A stretch of DNA of 64,000 nucleotides from Brevundimonas terrae (GCF_011761985.1 NZ_JAASQT010000008.1:38259-102258), one strand, 5' to 3'; counted from the stretch's first letter, positions 46,801 through 55,878 are shown. The notes: generated by a model from the letters alone, not told the origin. Program-made: numbers and translations.

Positions 46801-49800
46801 AGCTGTCGATCTGGATACCACCGGAAATATTGATGGCACCGGCACCGCCGCCGCCGCCAATCGACTGCGCCAACAGACCCCGCGACAGATTACCGGCGGC
46901 ATAAAGGTCGGCATCGACACTGACATCTACGGTCGAGCTATAGCCGCCTTTACCGCCAAAGCCGCCAATACCTGCTGTAAGCTGGCCATCCAGCGTAAGG
47001 CTGCCCGAAACATTCAGGCCGCCATTACCGCCGCCGCCGCCAATCGACTGCGCCATAACCGCCGAACGGTTGTCGCCATTGGCCTGAACCTGAATACGGT
47101 AGCCCGTTGCCGAATTAACCGTCAGGTCCACATTACCGGCATTACCGCCGCCGCCGCCAAAGCCGCCAACACCGGCAGTCAGGGCGCGTGTATCGCCCTT
47201 TTGCGGTGGTGCGGCTGCAATACCCGCAGACACATTGAGACCACCGGTCCCGCCGCCGCCGCCAATCGATTGCGCCACAATACCGTTCGAGCCGCCATCA
47301 CGACGACGCATGGAATGGGTGCTGCCATCCTCATTGGTCAGGACATCGGTAAAATCGTTCAGCTCTCCCTTGGCCCAGACATTGCCCTGAACCACGCCGG
47401 TCACATTGCCGCCATCGCCGCCAAGGCCGCCAAAGCCGCCCAGACCCAGCGATACAGAGGTCGCCGTATTCTTGGACGTAAAGGACAGCGCGCCACTGAC
47501 ATTCATGCCACCCGCGCCGCCTCCGCCGCCCAGCGACTGGATCAGGACACCATCGGAATCGGCACCTTCGGTCTGGGTGTCGCCGATACGGGTCAGGCTG
47601 ACATCACCGGCATCGCCGCCGCCGCCGCCAAAGCCGCCCACGCCCAGCGCAACCGAAGCTGCATTGCCTTGGGACACAGCAATCGAGCCGGACACATTCA
47701 TGCCGCCCGTACCGCCGCCGCCGCCCAGTGACTGGGCACCGACGCCAAACGAATTGGCCCCTTCGGTCAGATAGTTACCCGTCACCGTGCCGGTCACATT
47801 GGCACCGTCGCCACCGAGGCCGCCAAGGCCACCCATGCCGAAGACGATGCTTCCGGCCATGCCGTTGCCCGCAGAGGCCGCAACACCGCCCGAGATGTTC
47901 ATACCACCGGCACCACCGCCGCCGCCCAGCGACTGCAACAGACTGCCGAATGCATTATCGCCTTGCGTGGTGATGTTGCCCGCCAGCGTGCCTGTGACAT
48001 CGGCAGCATTACCGCCGCCGCCGCCCATGCCGCCGATACCGACGACCAGATTGCCTGCATTTTCCTTGGTCAGCGCCATGCCGCCCGAGACGTTCAGGCC
48101 GCCCGAACCGCCACCGCCGCCGACCGACTGCGCCAGAATGCCGTGCGCATAATCACCCGAGGTGAAGATCGAACCCACATGGTCAAGATCAACCGTTCCG
48201 GCTTCGCCACCGTCGCCGCCCAGACCGCCCATACCGAAGACAGCATTGCCCGTGCCGGTCTTGGCCACAGACACACCGGCCGAGATATTCATCCCGCCCG
48301 CGCCGCCGCCGCCGCCAATCGACTGATAGGTCAGGCCGAAGCTGTTATCGCCCTGGGTATAGATGTCCGAACGCACGGTGCCCTTCACTGCCGAAGAGTC
48401 GCCACCTGCACCACCGGCACCGCCGATACCGACCACGACATTGCCCGAGCCTTCGCCCGAGGCGCTGACACCGGCCGAGATGTTCATCCCGCCCGCGCCG
48501 CCGCCGCCACCGACCGACTGGGCCAGCACGCCGCCCGAATAGTCGCCTTCGGTGCCGATATAGCCGCTGACATCGGCCTGAACCGTGCCTGCATTGCCGC
48601 CAGTGCCGCCCGAGCCGCCAAGGCCGACCGTCACCGAACCGGCACCCTTGCCTGCGCCGCTGACGGAACCGGAGATGTTCATGCCCCCCGTACCGCCGCC
48701 GCCGCCAATCGACTGCGCCGTAAAGGCCGTCGAATTGTCGCCCTGTGTCAGGGCAGCAAACATATTGCCCTCGGCATCAAGACCGCCAAGCGCCTTCAGG
48801 ATCACGGCCTTTGCGTCACCGCCGCCTGCGCCATAGCCGCCGATGCCGACGGTAACGGCCCCTGCGCCCTTGCCGGCTGCACCGACGCTTCCGGCGATAT
48901 TCATACCGCCGTCACCGCCACCACCGCCGATGGATTGCGCCACGACGCCACGCGAGTTGTCGCCCACGGTCTTGACCAGACCGGAGATGTCCGCCGTGAC
49001 CATTCCGGCCTCGCCGCCTTCGCCGCCGCCGCCGCCAAGGCCGACGCCGACCGCACCGGCCCCTTGGCCTGCTGCGCCGACATTGCCGTTGACGTTAAAG
49101 CCCCCCGAGCCGCCGCCGCCGCCAATCGACTGGGCCAGAATACCCGTCGCATCGCGGCCTTCGGTCAGAACCGCCAGCGAGATGCCGTTGGCATTGGCAC
49201 CGGCCGTCTGGTTCAGGAAGACGTTTCCGGCGTCACCGCCATGATCGCCTGTACCACCCAGCGCCACGCCGACGCTGCCGGAACCCTGCCCGGATGCCGA
49301 GATACCTCCGACGACGTTAAAGCCGCCCGCGCCACCACCGCCACCGACCGACTGGGCCGTGATACCGGTCGAGCCGTCACCCTTGGTGATGACCGCGCCC
49401 GTCACATCGACATCGACCGTGTCGGCGTCACCGCCTGCACCACCCGAACCACCGATGCCGACATTGATGGTGCCCGAGCCATAACCGGCACCGGCAATAC
49501 CGCCGACGACGTTAAAGCCACCGGCACCACCGCCGCCGCCAATCGACTGGGCCACCAGACCGTTGGACATCATGCCCTCGGTCAGGATGGCGACCTCGAG
49601 GCCGTCAATGATCTGCGAGAAGGTCAGGTCCAGATCCACGACACCGGCATTGCCGCCGCCGCCGCCCGAACCGCCGAGGCCCACATTGATTGCGCCCGCA
49701 CCAAAAGCTGCGCCTGCAATGCCGCCTGCGACACTGAAACCGCCCGTACCGCCGCCGCCGCCGATGGACTGCGCCACCAGACCCGAGGACATGTCACCCG

Positions 49801-52800
49801 TCGTGGCAATCGTGCCCAGAATGTCGCTTGTGACGTCGCCACCAGTGCCACCGATACCGGCACTGCCGCCGAGGCTGACATTGATCGAGCCGGTACCCAG
49901 ACCGCCGCCGATGCCGCCAGCCACGCTAAAGCCGCCGTCACCGCCGCCACCGCCCAGCGATTGCAGCACAATAGCGCTGGCCATGTCGCCGGTGGTCAGG
50001 GTGTTGCCGACCATGTCGAAGGTGATGTTGCCACCATCGCCGCCGCCAGCACCCGAGCCGCCAAGGCCCACATTGATAGTGCCCGAGCCCATACCGCCCG
50101 CAATGCCGCCCGTGACGTTGAAACCGCCCGAGCCGCCACCGCCGCCGACCGACTGGGCCAGAACGCCCGTCGAGAGATCTTTTTTAGTTTGAACGTGGCC
50201 GGTGATGTCACCGATCACATTGCCGCCGTGGCCACCGCCACCGCCCGAGCCGCCAAGGCCCACGCCGATGGCACCGGCACCCATACCGCCCGCAATGCCG
50301 CCCGTGACGTTGAAGCCACCGTCACCGCCGCCGCCGCCAATCGACTGTAGAACCACAGCCTTGGAGGCCAGACCCTCGGTCAGGACATTGCCGACCTGCG
50401 TGACATCTACAAGACCGCCATCGCCGCCGCCGCCACCGCCGCCGCCAAGACCAACATTGATCGTGCCTGCACCCAAGCCACCGGCAATACCCGCTGCAAT
50501 ACTGAAACCGCCCGTACCGCCGCCGCCGCCGATGGACTGTGCCACCAGACCCGAGGACATGTCACCCGTCGTGGCAATCGTGCCCAGAATGTCGCCCGTG
50601 ACACTGGCACCATTACCACCGGTACCGGCATTGCCGCCGAGGCTGACATTGATCGAGCCAGTGCCAAGGCCGCCGCCGATGCCGCCTGCAACACTAAAGC
50701 CGCCGTCACCGCCGCCGCCGCCCAGCGATTGCAGGACAATGGCGCTGGCCATGTCGCCGGTCGTCAGGGTGTTGCCGACCATGTCGAAGGTGATGTTGCC
50801 ACCATCGCCGCCACCGGCCCCCGAACCGCCAAGGCCCACATTGATGGTGCCAGAGCCGATACCGCCCGCAATGCCGCCCGAGACGTTGAAACCGCCCGAG
50901 CCGCCACCGCCGCCGACCGACTGGGCCAGAACACCCGTCGAAAGATTACCTTCGGTTTGGACATGTCCGGTGAGGTCGCCGATGACATCGCCGCCATCGC
51001 CGCCGCCGCTACCGGAGCCGCCAAGACCTACGCCGACCGTGCCGGAACCGACACCGCCCGCAATACCGCCCGTGACGTTGAAACCACCGTCACCGCCGCC
51101 GCCGCCAATCGACTGTAGAACCACAGCCTTGGAAGCCAGACCTTCGGTCAGGGCATTGCCAATCTGGGTAAAGTCGACAAGGCCGCCATTACCGCCGCCA
51201 GCACCATTACCGCCAAGGCCGACGCCGACCGTGCCGCCACCAATGCCGCCGGCAATTCCCGCCGTGACATTATAGCCGCCCGAGCCGCCACCCCCGCCCA
51301 GCGATTGAGCCACGATAGCCGATGCCAGATCGCCCTTGGTCTGGACCGTGCCTGTGATGTTTCCGGTGACTGAACCGCCATCACCTCCACCGGCACCATT
51401 ACCGCCAAGACCGACATTGATGGTGCCTGCGCCAATACCGCCGCCAATGCCTGCCGAGACATTAAAGCCGCCCGCACCGCCAGAGCCACCGACCGACTGG
51501 GCCAGGAAGCCCGTCGAGCCAAGCCCGTGGGTCAGGATGTCATGGGCCGTCGCATTGACGCTGCCGCCATTGCCGCCGTGGTCACCTGTGCCACCAAGGC
51601 CGACGCTGATCGCGCCCGCGCCAATGCCACCGGCAATACTGCCCGAGACGTTGAAGCCGCCATTACCGCCGCCGCCGCCAATCGACTGGGCGACAAAACC
51701 ACCAGACATGATGCCCTTGGTTTCGATCGTGTCGCCTGCATAGGCATCAACACGGCCACCGGTACCGCCCGCGCCGCCATTACCGCCAAGACCGACCGAG
51801 ATGGCCCCTGCGCCGATGCCACCGGCGACTGCGCCGCTGACGTTGAAGCCGCCGTTACCGCCGCCGCCACCGACCGACTGGGCGACAAAGCCCGTCGAGA
51901 GATTGCCTTCGGTATAGATGGTGCCGTGGACACCGGCATCGACCAGACCACCGGCACCACCGCCGCCGCCATTACCGCCGATACCGATCGAGACGCCAAG
52001 ACCGCCAATGCCGCCGGACACCGAACCGGCCACGCTGTAGCCGCCATTACCGCCGCCACCGCCGACCGACTGGGCGACAAAGCCGCTGGCAATATCGCCA
52101 TAGGTTTCGATATTGCCGCGAATATCACCGACGACATCGTTGCCCGCTTCGCCCTTGCCGCCATTGCCGCCAATGCCGACGCTGATGGCCGGAGCCGCAA
52201 TGCCGCCGACGCTGGCCGCGACACTGAAGCCGCCATTGCCGCCACCGCCGGAAATGGATTGCAGCAGCACGCCGGTCGAGCCGAGACCGAGCGTCGCAAT
52301 ATCGCCCGTATAGTCGACATTGATCTTGCCGCCCTGACCACCATTGGCGCCCTCGCCGCCAATGGTTGCGGTTACCGCCGCACCGATACCGCCCATAACA
52401 CCGGCACCGATGCTGAAGCCGCCATTGCCGCCGCCGCCGCCAATGGTCTGGACAACCAGACCCGACGAGAAGTCACCGCGCGTGACGATATCGCCGCCTG
52501 CATTGGTGGCCGTAATATCGCCGCCCGTGCCGCCTGCACCGCCATTGCCGCCGATCCCGACCGAAACGGCGACGCCAACCAGACCTGTGACGCTGTTGGC
52601 AATGGTAAAGCCGCCATTACCGCCGCCACCGCCGATGGATTGCAGCAGGATACCGTTGGAGTTGTTGCCACCTCTGGCCTCGGTTGTCGGGTCATAGGTG
52701 CCGGTGTCGATATCGGCATAGCCGCTATAGTTGACGCTGCCGCCATTGCCGCCGCCAGCACCCTCACCACCGATGGCCAGACTGACACTGGCACCGAGAC

Positions 52801-55645
52801 CGACGGAATTGGCGATGCCAAAGCCGCCATTACCGCCGCCGCCGCCAACCGACTGGGCAAAGACACCGTGGGAACGGTCGCCCTGTGTGCTGATCTTGCC
52901 CGGTGAGGCGATGTTGGAGGACTGGTTGATGGTGACATTGCCACCATGGCCGCCCCCAGAACCTTTGCCGCCAATGGCCACAGCCGTCAGAATACCGGTC
53001 GCGGTTGTGTCGCCGCCATTACCGCCGCCGCCGCCAATCGACTGGGCAAAGATGCCGTGCGAGTCATTGCCGCCCGTCGTCAGCGAACCTGCATTGACGA
53101 TATCGACCGCGCCACCGGCACCACCGGCACCGCCATTTCCCCCCAGCGCCATAAAGGCACCGTTGGCATTGGCACCATCGCCGCCGCCACCGCCAATCGA
53201 CTGGGCCTGAATAGCGCTGGACATATTGCCCGCTGTGGTGATGGAGCCGTGGTTCTCGCCACGCACCTCAGCGGCATTGGAGGCCACGCTGGAGCTGCCG
53301 CCGATCTGGACGCTGGCATTACCGCCTGCACCGCCCGAGCCGCCGCTCGAGAACACGCCGCCGCCCGAACCAGCCGAGCCGCCGCCGCCGCCAATCGACT
53401 GGATCAGCATACCGCGCGACAGATCGCCAGTTGTGGTGATTTTGCCGCTGTTGATACCCGTGGCGCTGGAGGCATTGCCCCCCGCATTACCCGAGCCACC
53501 CAGCGCCACAAATCCGCCGGAGCTGCCCCCGCGACCACCGCCGCCGCCAATCGACTGGACGACAATGGCATCGGAGCCGTCACCAAGGGTCGTAATCGTG
53601 CCCGCACTGTTCACCGAGGCCGCGGCTCCGTGACCGGCCGCACCACCCGAACCCCCGAGCGCCACCAGACCGCCGGTATTGCTGCCGTCGCCGCCGCCGC
53701 CGCCAATCGACTGGGCCACGATCCCGCTGGAGGCATCACCTGTTGTGGTGATCGAACCTTCGCTACCGACCGTTACAGTTACCTTGTCGGAAGTGCCGCC
53801 GATCTTGCCGCCGACACCAAGGGCCACCAGACCGCCCGTGCTACCCGCCGAACCGCCACCGCCACCAATCGACTGGGCCAGAATGCCATAGGCTCCCTGT
53901 CCCGTCGTGATCGCATCGCCATTATGATTGACGGTTACCGTATTGCCTTTGCCGCCTGTGCCGCCTTCGGCGCCGATGGCCACAAGCCCGCCCGCAACAC
54001 CGCCCGTGCCACCACCGCCGCCGATCGACTGGGCCACGATGGCATGTGCGCTTTGGCCACGGGTAGAAATGGTGCTGTTCTGTCCGGTCGTAACGGTGAC
54101 CCTACCACCATTACCGCCCGAGCCGGCATTGCCGCCCAGAGCCACCAGACCGCCCACATTGCCGCTGTCACCGCCCTGACCGCCGATGGACTGGGCCAAA
54201 ATACCGTATGATCCGGTCCCCTGCGTTGTGATGTTGGCATTTTGGGTCAGATTGACATCGCCACCGTGGCCGCCCCAGCCTGCCTCGCCACCGGCACCGA
54301 ACAGACCATAGGAAGAGCCACTATCACCGGCCCCCCCGCCCAGTGACTGGACCAATACGCCGTGTGAGCGGTCGCCGGTTGTTGTCACCTTCACGTCGTT
54401 GCGAACAGTAACGTCACCACCCGAATTGGCCGAGCCGCCATTGCCTGCGCTGCCGGTCGTACCCCAGCTATCGCCGCCATTGCCGCCACGACCGGCACGG
54501 CTTTGCACAACGATACCGTGCGCCTCGGTGCCACGGGTGGTGACCGAGACGCCACCGCCAATGCCGACATTGATATCGCCGCCCGAACCGCCCTGGCCGC
54601 CCGGCTTGCCCCCACCGGCAAGGTTCACATAAGAACCACCGCCATTGCCGCCATTACCGCCTATACTGGCGATAATGACGCCAGGCCCGCCCGACGCCGT
54701 AATATTGTCAGTTAAAACTCGGTACCCGACGAAATCGGGACCGGATTCGCCCGCCTTGCCCGAAGATGCCGGAACAAAGAACACGCCGGTACGACCGTTC
54801 TTGCCCTTGGCGCCGCGTCGGACGTCCACGTAACGATTTTGCCCCCCACCGCCTACCGCCGTTTCGCCCGGCGTCGTGGGATTGGCCACACCATCCGATA
54901 GAGACTGGACCAGCGGCAATCCGCCGCCCACGACCTCGGGAACATAGTCGGCCTCGCCGGCAACGCCCGAAGACGGCGTGCCGTACACAATGTTCTTAAT
55001 GACCTGATCCGGTTGCCCCGATACGCTATATACCGGCACACCATTGCTGTTCATCACATAGCTGGTGACGCGCGAACCGTCCGCCAGTTCGTAACCCAGA
55101 ATCTTGGTGCGCTCTGACACATTGCCATCGGCATCAGGTGTACCGCTGGGATCCACGATCTCTGATCCATAGGCGGGCATGTCGAAAATGAAATATTCCG
55201 TGCCCGTCGTGCGGTCGATCGCCACCACACCCATGGAAGCGGTTTCAGTAACGGTCAGTTCGATATTGCTGTCAGGATGGCGGACCACGTCGCCAACGTC
55301 GCTGGCCAGTGCCATACCGGCCGGCAGGGCCAGAAGCGCCCCGCCCGTCAAAGCGGCAAAAGCCTTGAACAGGGTCTTGAGCGACAGGCGGTGACGTTCG
55401 GGGGAACTGTCCGTTACCGCCGCGCCTGCCATCGGCGCTTCCATCAGCGCCACCAGCCGTTCCAGACTGGCCTTCAGACGGCGCGAACCTTGCGTATCAC
55501 GGTTGCCGATGCCGCCCAGAACATCTGCCGCTTCGGTGCGAACGACCAGACGCAGCGCAGGATCGGTTGCCCGAACATCCAGATCACCGACCACACGGTC
55601 AATCAGGCCCGCAATCCGTTGCATTTCGCGCGAAGTCATTTTCAT
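40889..55645 (-). CDS. giant glycine-rich repeat autotransporter (about 4,918 residues)
   Basis: A single open frame of 14.76 kb encodes a huge surface protein. It begins MKMTSREMQRIAGLIDRVVGDLD after a GGGGAC; 90 hydrophilic, helical residues precede the hydrophobic signal LFKAFAALTGGALLALPAGMALA (about 92-114). A non-repeat region to about residue 330 follows, then a passenger of about 60 repeats with the signature G-x-I-x-T-x-G-x-x-S-x-G-I-x-A-Q-S-I-G-G-G-G-G-x-G-G. The last 300 residues are an autotransporter beta-domain (from NPEGHVASMQTQYFGATAFADQMFG, ending VSVRWTF, a C-terminal Phe). Family knowledge: type V passengers of this sort form long beta-solenoids that act as adhesins. An AraC regulator gene lies upstream. 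Annotations such as autotransporter outer membrane beta-barrel protein fit. The ligand or target is unknown. Confidence 0.9.
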   Translation of the reverse strand: MKMTSREMQRIAGLIDRVVGDLDVRATDPALRLVVRTEAADVLGGIGNRDTQGSRRLKASLERLVALMEAPMAGAAVTDSSPERHRLSLKTLFKAFAALTGGALLALPAGMALASDVGDVVRHPDSNIELTVTETASMGVVAIDRTTGTEYFIFDMPAYGSEIVDPSGTPDADGNVSERTKILGYELADGSRVTSYVMNSNGVPVYSVSGQPDQVIKNIVYGTPSSGVAGEADYVPEVVGGGLPLVQSLSDGVANPTTPGETAVGGGGQNRYVDVRRGAKGKNGRTGVFFVPASSGKAGESGPDFVGYRVLTDNITASGGPGVIIASIGGNGGNGGGSYVNLAGGGKPGGQGGSGGDINVGIGGGVSVTTRGTEAHGIVVQSRAGRGGNGGDSWGTTGSAGNGGSANSGGDVTVRNDVKVTTTGDRSHGVLVQSLGGGAGDSGSSYGLFGAGGEAGWGGHGGDVNLTQNANITTQGTGSYGILAQSIGGQGGDSGNVGGLVALGGNAGSGGNGGRVTVTTGQNSTISTRGQSAHAIVAQSIGGGGGTGGVAGGLVAIGAEGGTGGKGNTVTVNHNGDAITTGQGAYGILAQSIGGGGGSAGSTGGLVALGVGGKIGGTSDKVTVTVGSEGSITTTGDASSGIVAQSIGGGGGDGSNTGGLVALGGSGGAAGHGAAASVNSAGTITTLGDGSDAIVVQSIGGGGGRGGSSGGFVALGGSGNAGGNASSATGINSGKITTTGDLSRGMLIQSIGGGGGSAGSGGGVFSSGGSGGAGGNASVQIGGSSSVASNAAEVRGENHGSITTAGNMSSAIQAQSIGGGGGDGANANGAFMALGGNGGAGGAGGAVDIVNAGSLTTGGNDSHGIFAQSIGGGGGNGGDTTATGILTAVAIGGKGSGGGHGGNVTINQSSNIASPGKISTQGDRSHGVFAQSVGGGGGNGGFGIANSVGLGASVSLAIGGEGAGGGNGGSVNYSGYADIDTGTYDPTTEARGGNNSNGILLQSIGGGGGNGGFTIANSVTGLVGVAVSVGIGGNGGAGGTGGDITATNAGGDIVTRGDFSSGLVVQTIGGGGGNGGFSIGAGVMGGIGAAVTATIGGEGANGGQGGKINVDYTGDIATLGLGSTGVLLQSISGGGGNGGFSVAASVGGIAAPAISVGIGGNGGKGEAGNDVVGDIRGNIETYGDIASGFVAQSVGGGGGNGGYSVAGSVSGGIGGLGVSIGIGGNGGGGGAGGLVDAGVHGTIYTEGNLSTGFVAQSVGGGGGNGGFNVSGAVAGGIGAGAISVGLGGNGGAGGTGGRVDAYAGDTIETKGIMSGGFVAQSIGGGGGNGGFNVSGSIAGGIGAGAISVGLGGTGDHGGNGGSVNATAHDILTHGLGSTGFLAQSVGGSGGAGGFNVSAGIGGGIGAGTINVGLGGNGAGGGDGGSVTGNITGTVQTKGDLASAIVAQSLGGGGGSGGYNVTAGIAGGIGGGTVGVGLGGNGAGGGNGGLVDFTQIGNALTEGLASKAVVLQSIGGGGGDGGFNVTGGIAGGVGSGTVGVGLGGSGSGGGDGGDVIGDLTGHVQTEGNLSTGVLAQSVGGGGGSGGFNVSGGIAGGIGSGTINVGLGGSGAGGGDGGNITFDMVGNTLTTGDMASAIVLQSLGGGGGDGGFSVAGGIGGGLGTGSINVSLGGNAGTGGNGASVTGDILGTIATTGDMSSGLVAQSIGGGGGTGGFSIAAGIAGGLGAGTINVGLGGGGGGGGDGGLVDVTQVGNVLTEGLASKAVVLQSIGGGGGDGGFNVTGGIAGGMGAGAIGVGLGGSGGGGGHGGNVIGDITGHVQTKKDLSTGVLAQSVGGGGGSGGFNVTGGIAGGMGSGTINVGLGGSGAGGGDGGNITFDMVGNTLTTGDMASAIVLQSLGGGGGDGGFSVAGGIGGGLGTGSINVSLGGSAGIGGTGGDVTSDILGTIATTGDMSSGLVAQSIGGGGGTGGFSVAGGIAGAAFGAGAINVGLGGSGGGGGNAGVVDLDLTFSQIIDGLEVAILTEGMMSNGLVAQSIGGGGGAGGFNVVGGIAGAGYGSGTINVGIGGSGGAGGDADTVDVDVTGAVITKGDGSTGITAQSVGGGGGAGGFNVVGGISASGQGSGSVGVALGGTGDHGGDAGNVFLNQTAGANANGISLAVLTEGRDATGILAQSIGGGGGSGGFNVNGNVGAAGQGAGAVGVGLGGGGGEGGEAGMVTADISGLVKTVGDNSRGVVAQSIGGGGGDGGMNIAGSVGAAGKGAGAVTVGIGGYGAGGGDAKAVILKALGGLDAEGNMFAALTQGDNSTAFTAQSIGGGGGTGGMNISGSVSGAGKGAGSVTVGLGGSGGTGGNAGTVQADVSGYIGTEGDYSGGVLAQSVGGGGGAGGMNISAGVSASGEGSGNVVVGIGGAGGAGGDSSAVKGTVRSDIYTQGDNSFGLTYQSIGGGGGAGGMNISAGVSVAKTGTGNAVFGMGGLGGDGGEAGTVDLDHVGSIFTSGDYAHGILAQSVGGGGGSGGLNVSGGMALTKENAGNLVVGIGGMGGGGGNAADVTGTLAGNITTQGDNAFGSLLQSLGGGGGAGGMNISGGVAASAGNGMAGSIVFGMGGLGGLGGDGANVTGTVTGNYLTEGANSFGVGAQSLGGGGGTGGMNVSGSIAVSQGNAASVALGVGGFGGGGGDAGDVSLTRIGDTQTEGADSDGVLIQSLGGGGGAGGMNVSGALSFTSKNTATSVSLGLGGFGGLGGDGGNVTGVVQGNVWAKGELNDFTDVLTNEDGSTHSMRRRDGGSNGIVAQSIGGGGGTGGLNVSAGIAAAPPQKGDTRALTAGVGGFGGGGGNAGNVDLTVNSATGYRIQVQANGDNRSAVMAQSIGGGGGNGGLNVSGSLTLDGQLTAGIGGFGGKGGYSSTVDVSVDADLYAAGNLSRGLLAQSIGGGGGAGAINISGGIQIDSYTKEASVVFGLGGFGGAGGHSDDVTAALNGNVLVEGVDSVGALVQSIAGGGGSGGLNVSVGASIGDKKSFALSAGVGGSGGAGDDAGDVSFTSTGNVLVGGSIVTNAEGVAEFVAAEHTGGGGGVIAQSIGGGGGTGGINVTGALSYKGSPIALGVGGSGGSGGHGGAVSVVRGWNGTDAAPGVIQTYGNQTHGLVAQSIGGGGGTAGHNLVLGLKLSGEAEKGKEIGMLMAVGGSGAGAGSGDTVDVRHKGTIITDGNMSDGLIAQSIGGGGGNASFNIGLAVFNKANTAINMAVGGDTGAAGSGGAVDVEHRGDIFTKGDLSRGILAQSIGGGGGNVGTDMAIGIFANTSISATLGRKGGTGGEGGKVTVDVDGRIITQGNNSDAIIAQSIGGGGGTSGVIAASVSTKENGDKQSKGGGVSIGIEGGVAATSDDVTVTADGIIYTGGDDARGIVAQSIGGGGGIGGSASATLVFAGTGAWMSVGANGGEGAESGDVFVTSKGLIETAGAGSDGILAQAIGGGGGLGGSTRTIGLQITGGKGESQNTMTFAIGGTGGEGALGGQVFVDNSGKILTAGEKAFGIRAQSIGGGGGIGGSSVAATLQGFDENNAVEINIGGSGGEGGAADLVDVTNTGLIYTKGAGAAGISANSIGGGGGDGGMVMSLTILASPKKESKRFVTNIGGSGGTGGTGGNVIVRNLAVAGEEFSGTILTEGDAAHGIVAQSIGGGGGNGSSVLSLQTGVVTKDSIIASFNLGGMGGSGNKAGRVDVENTGVIYTQGADAYGILAQSVGGGGGNGGLSIAANAIVNPKAGSAMGSVGGFGGSGGDGGRVYVNNSGTILTEGANAHGIVAQSIGGGGGNANFGLGLSTTASGLASTALSNTAAFALGNLGGGSGGIGGEVVVDHSGDITVLGDGAVAIKAESINGGGGSLVMDLAGVIGMPGVPYVDKIGIKPTEDPVIAVRVGAIKATSMNAGKVTVNTTGTFQTAGDHAVVDFAQSLSGGGGTLSMNVDLASIENEIGALATGFHVVLGGMDGNDNRAADIANTHTGALAAFGDLSTGVLTQAIGGGGGRGVMTVTAADGAAMDTVRLELGAANSQNETGGAINRTQDGAVVTRGDLSFGSVLQSIGGGGGSMVVQLPSINTGLVASLGAQGGSGADAAGITGNYSGGTQTFGDNALGLLLQSIGAGGGEIRLSGVNGADLTLGGSQGVWGDGGAINLTHNGGIFTSGNMAHGLMLQSIGGGGGAVFGASDGALNLSGDNSGNGGAIRFVQSDAVVVTGDNSYGVVAQSLGGGGGWVDGRFAGSAGGAGAGGSINLDFAGIIYAAGLNSVGVLAQSEGLYGADDITINLADVVRGGSGTGVGIQLLGGADNLVTTNTSLSAVSGMAIQGGVGNDRIVNNGLVFGNIDLSGGDNRFLNSAGATFLTFDRIILRDSPLTRMATGAVSGQAVPAAGGEATFTNDGLLRLGLEGTDWPLDLAAGETFGDLDGLVEAKNNVYYGARVISTVELDGHFVQTASGKSLFDVAFGPYGSDRLNITGNASVSGEIGVNLLWLENAGPLTLFATGGEGSVGDYNIASTLALNYSLKGDSEGVHLIVDSDFGLAQMRPNERRLGGHMDSALQEGGANGIGRLMAALGNMVSGQEDLYQSIFNELNPEGHVASMQTQYFGATAFADQMFGCGLTRETALDRCLWGVGSTSTIDQEATGEYFGATSRVFNARVGMEQRLNADWTLSVSGGYNSLARQTVDRGRMNTQGDGFDLGIGAHRSWAQGTDLRLTATGGWQWLESQRYGYVFDTMHAKSKGENGYAQLGAELGHTIRSGHFYMRPAVQVLGTALRSGAFEENGWQGLGARVLSDTQYIGSIEPKVTTGVSFDPAEGVNASFALTAGRVHRSEDGIYLPIQFIGAAESSDPAQITTPLDRAAWNLGFDARVQTDAGVTFEAGYEGQLGKVTDIHSAKVSVRWTF
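42780..54515 (-). repeat. about 60 tandem glycine-rich passenger repeats
   Basis: I counted about 61 copies of the QS-[IVL]-GGGGG signature (including degenerate ones such as QSISGGGG and QAIGGGGG), roughly 165-200 nt apart. Three blocks differ in the segment after the signature: an early VALGG-type block, a middle FNVxGG or FSVxGG block, and a late MNISGS or LNVSG block. The final copies degrade (QSIGAGGG, QSEGLYGA). Unit length is about 40-65 residues, matching successive beta-solenoid coils. Confidence 0.9.
49763..51298 (-). repeat. 768-bp tandem duplication inside the autotransporter gene
   Basis: Sequence starting at 49763 recurs at 50531; matching landmarks at 49959/50727 and 50339/51107 keep the same 768-nt offset (256 codons, four passenger repeats of 64 residues). 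Identity is high through the first three quarters and drops towards the far end. This points to a fairly recent in-frame duplication, which changes passenger length without shifting the frame. Confidence 0.8.
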
Positions 55646-55814
55646 TTTTCTAGTCCCCAGCCCGCGCGCAAAGGGTGTTTGAGGGAACACCTTTTACGAC
55701 ACGCAACACAGCCGCCCCAAAGGGCGGGTAAAATTTCAGCCTGACTGCTAAATCCACGCGCGCCGGCGAACAACAGGACGCGATATGAATTTAAATCTTT
55801 ATTTTCAGTACTTT

Positions 55815-55848
55815 TGAGACCGTCTCAGTAAGTTTTGCTGACGTCTCA
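55815..55848. promoter_or_regulatory. paired GTCTCA elements upstream of the autotransporter
   Basis: TGAGAC-C-GTCTCA (55815-55827) is a perfect palindrome around one base, and a further GTCTCA lies at 55843-55848. The two direct GTCTCA copies are 21 nt apart, two helical turns, as expected for AraC-type sites. They lie about 170-200 nt upstream of the giant gene and just downstream of the AraC gene. Confidence 0.5.
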
Positions 55849-55878
55849 ACTGTCTTGTTTTGAAACTCGGTCTGCGTG

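Noticed and set aside
42780..54515. Regular repeats that might look like CRISPR or satellite DNA
   Set aside because: The periodicity is in codons and keeps an open frame encoding the QSIGGGGG signature. Unit lengths vary and there are no unique spacers or cas genes.
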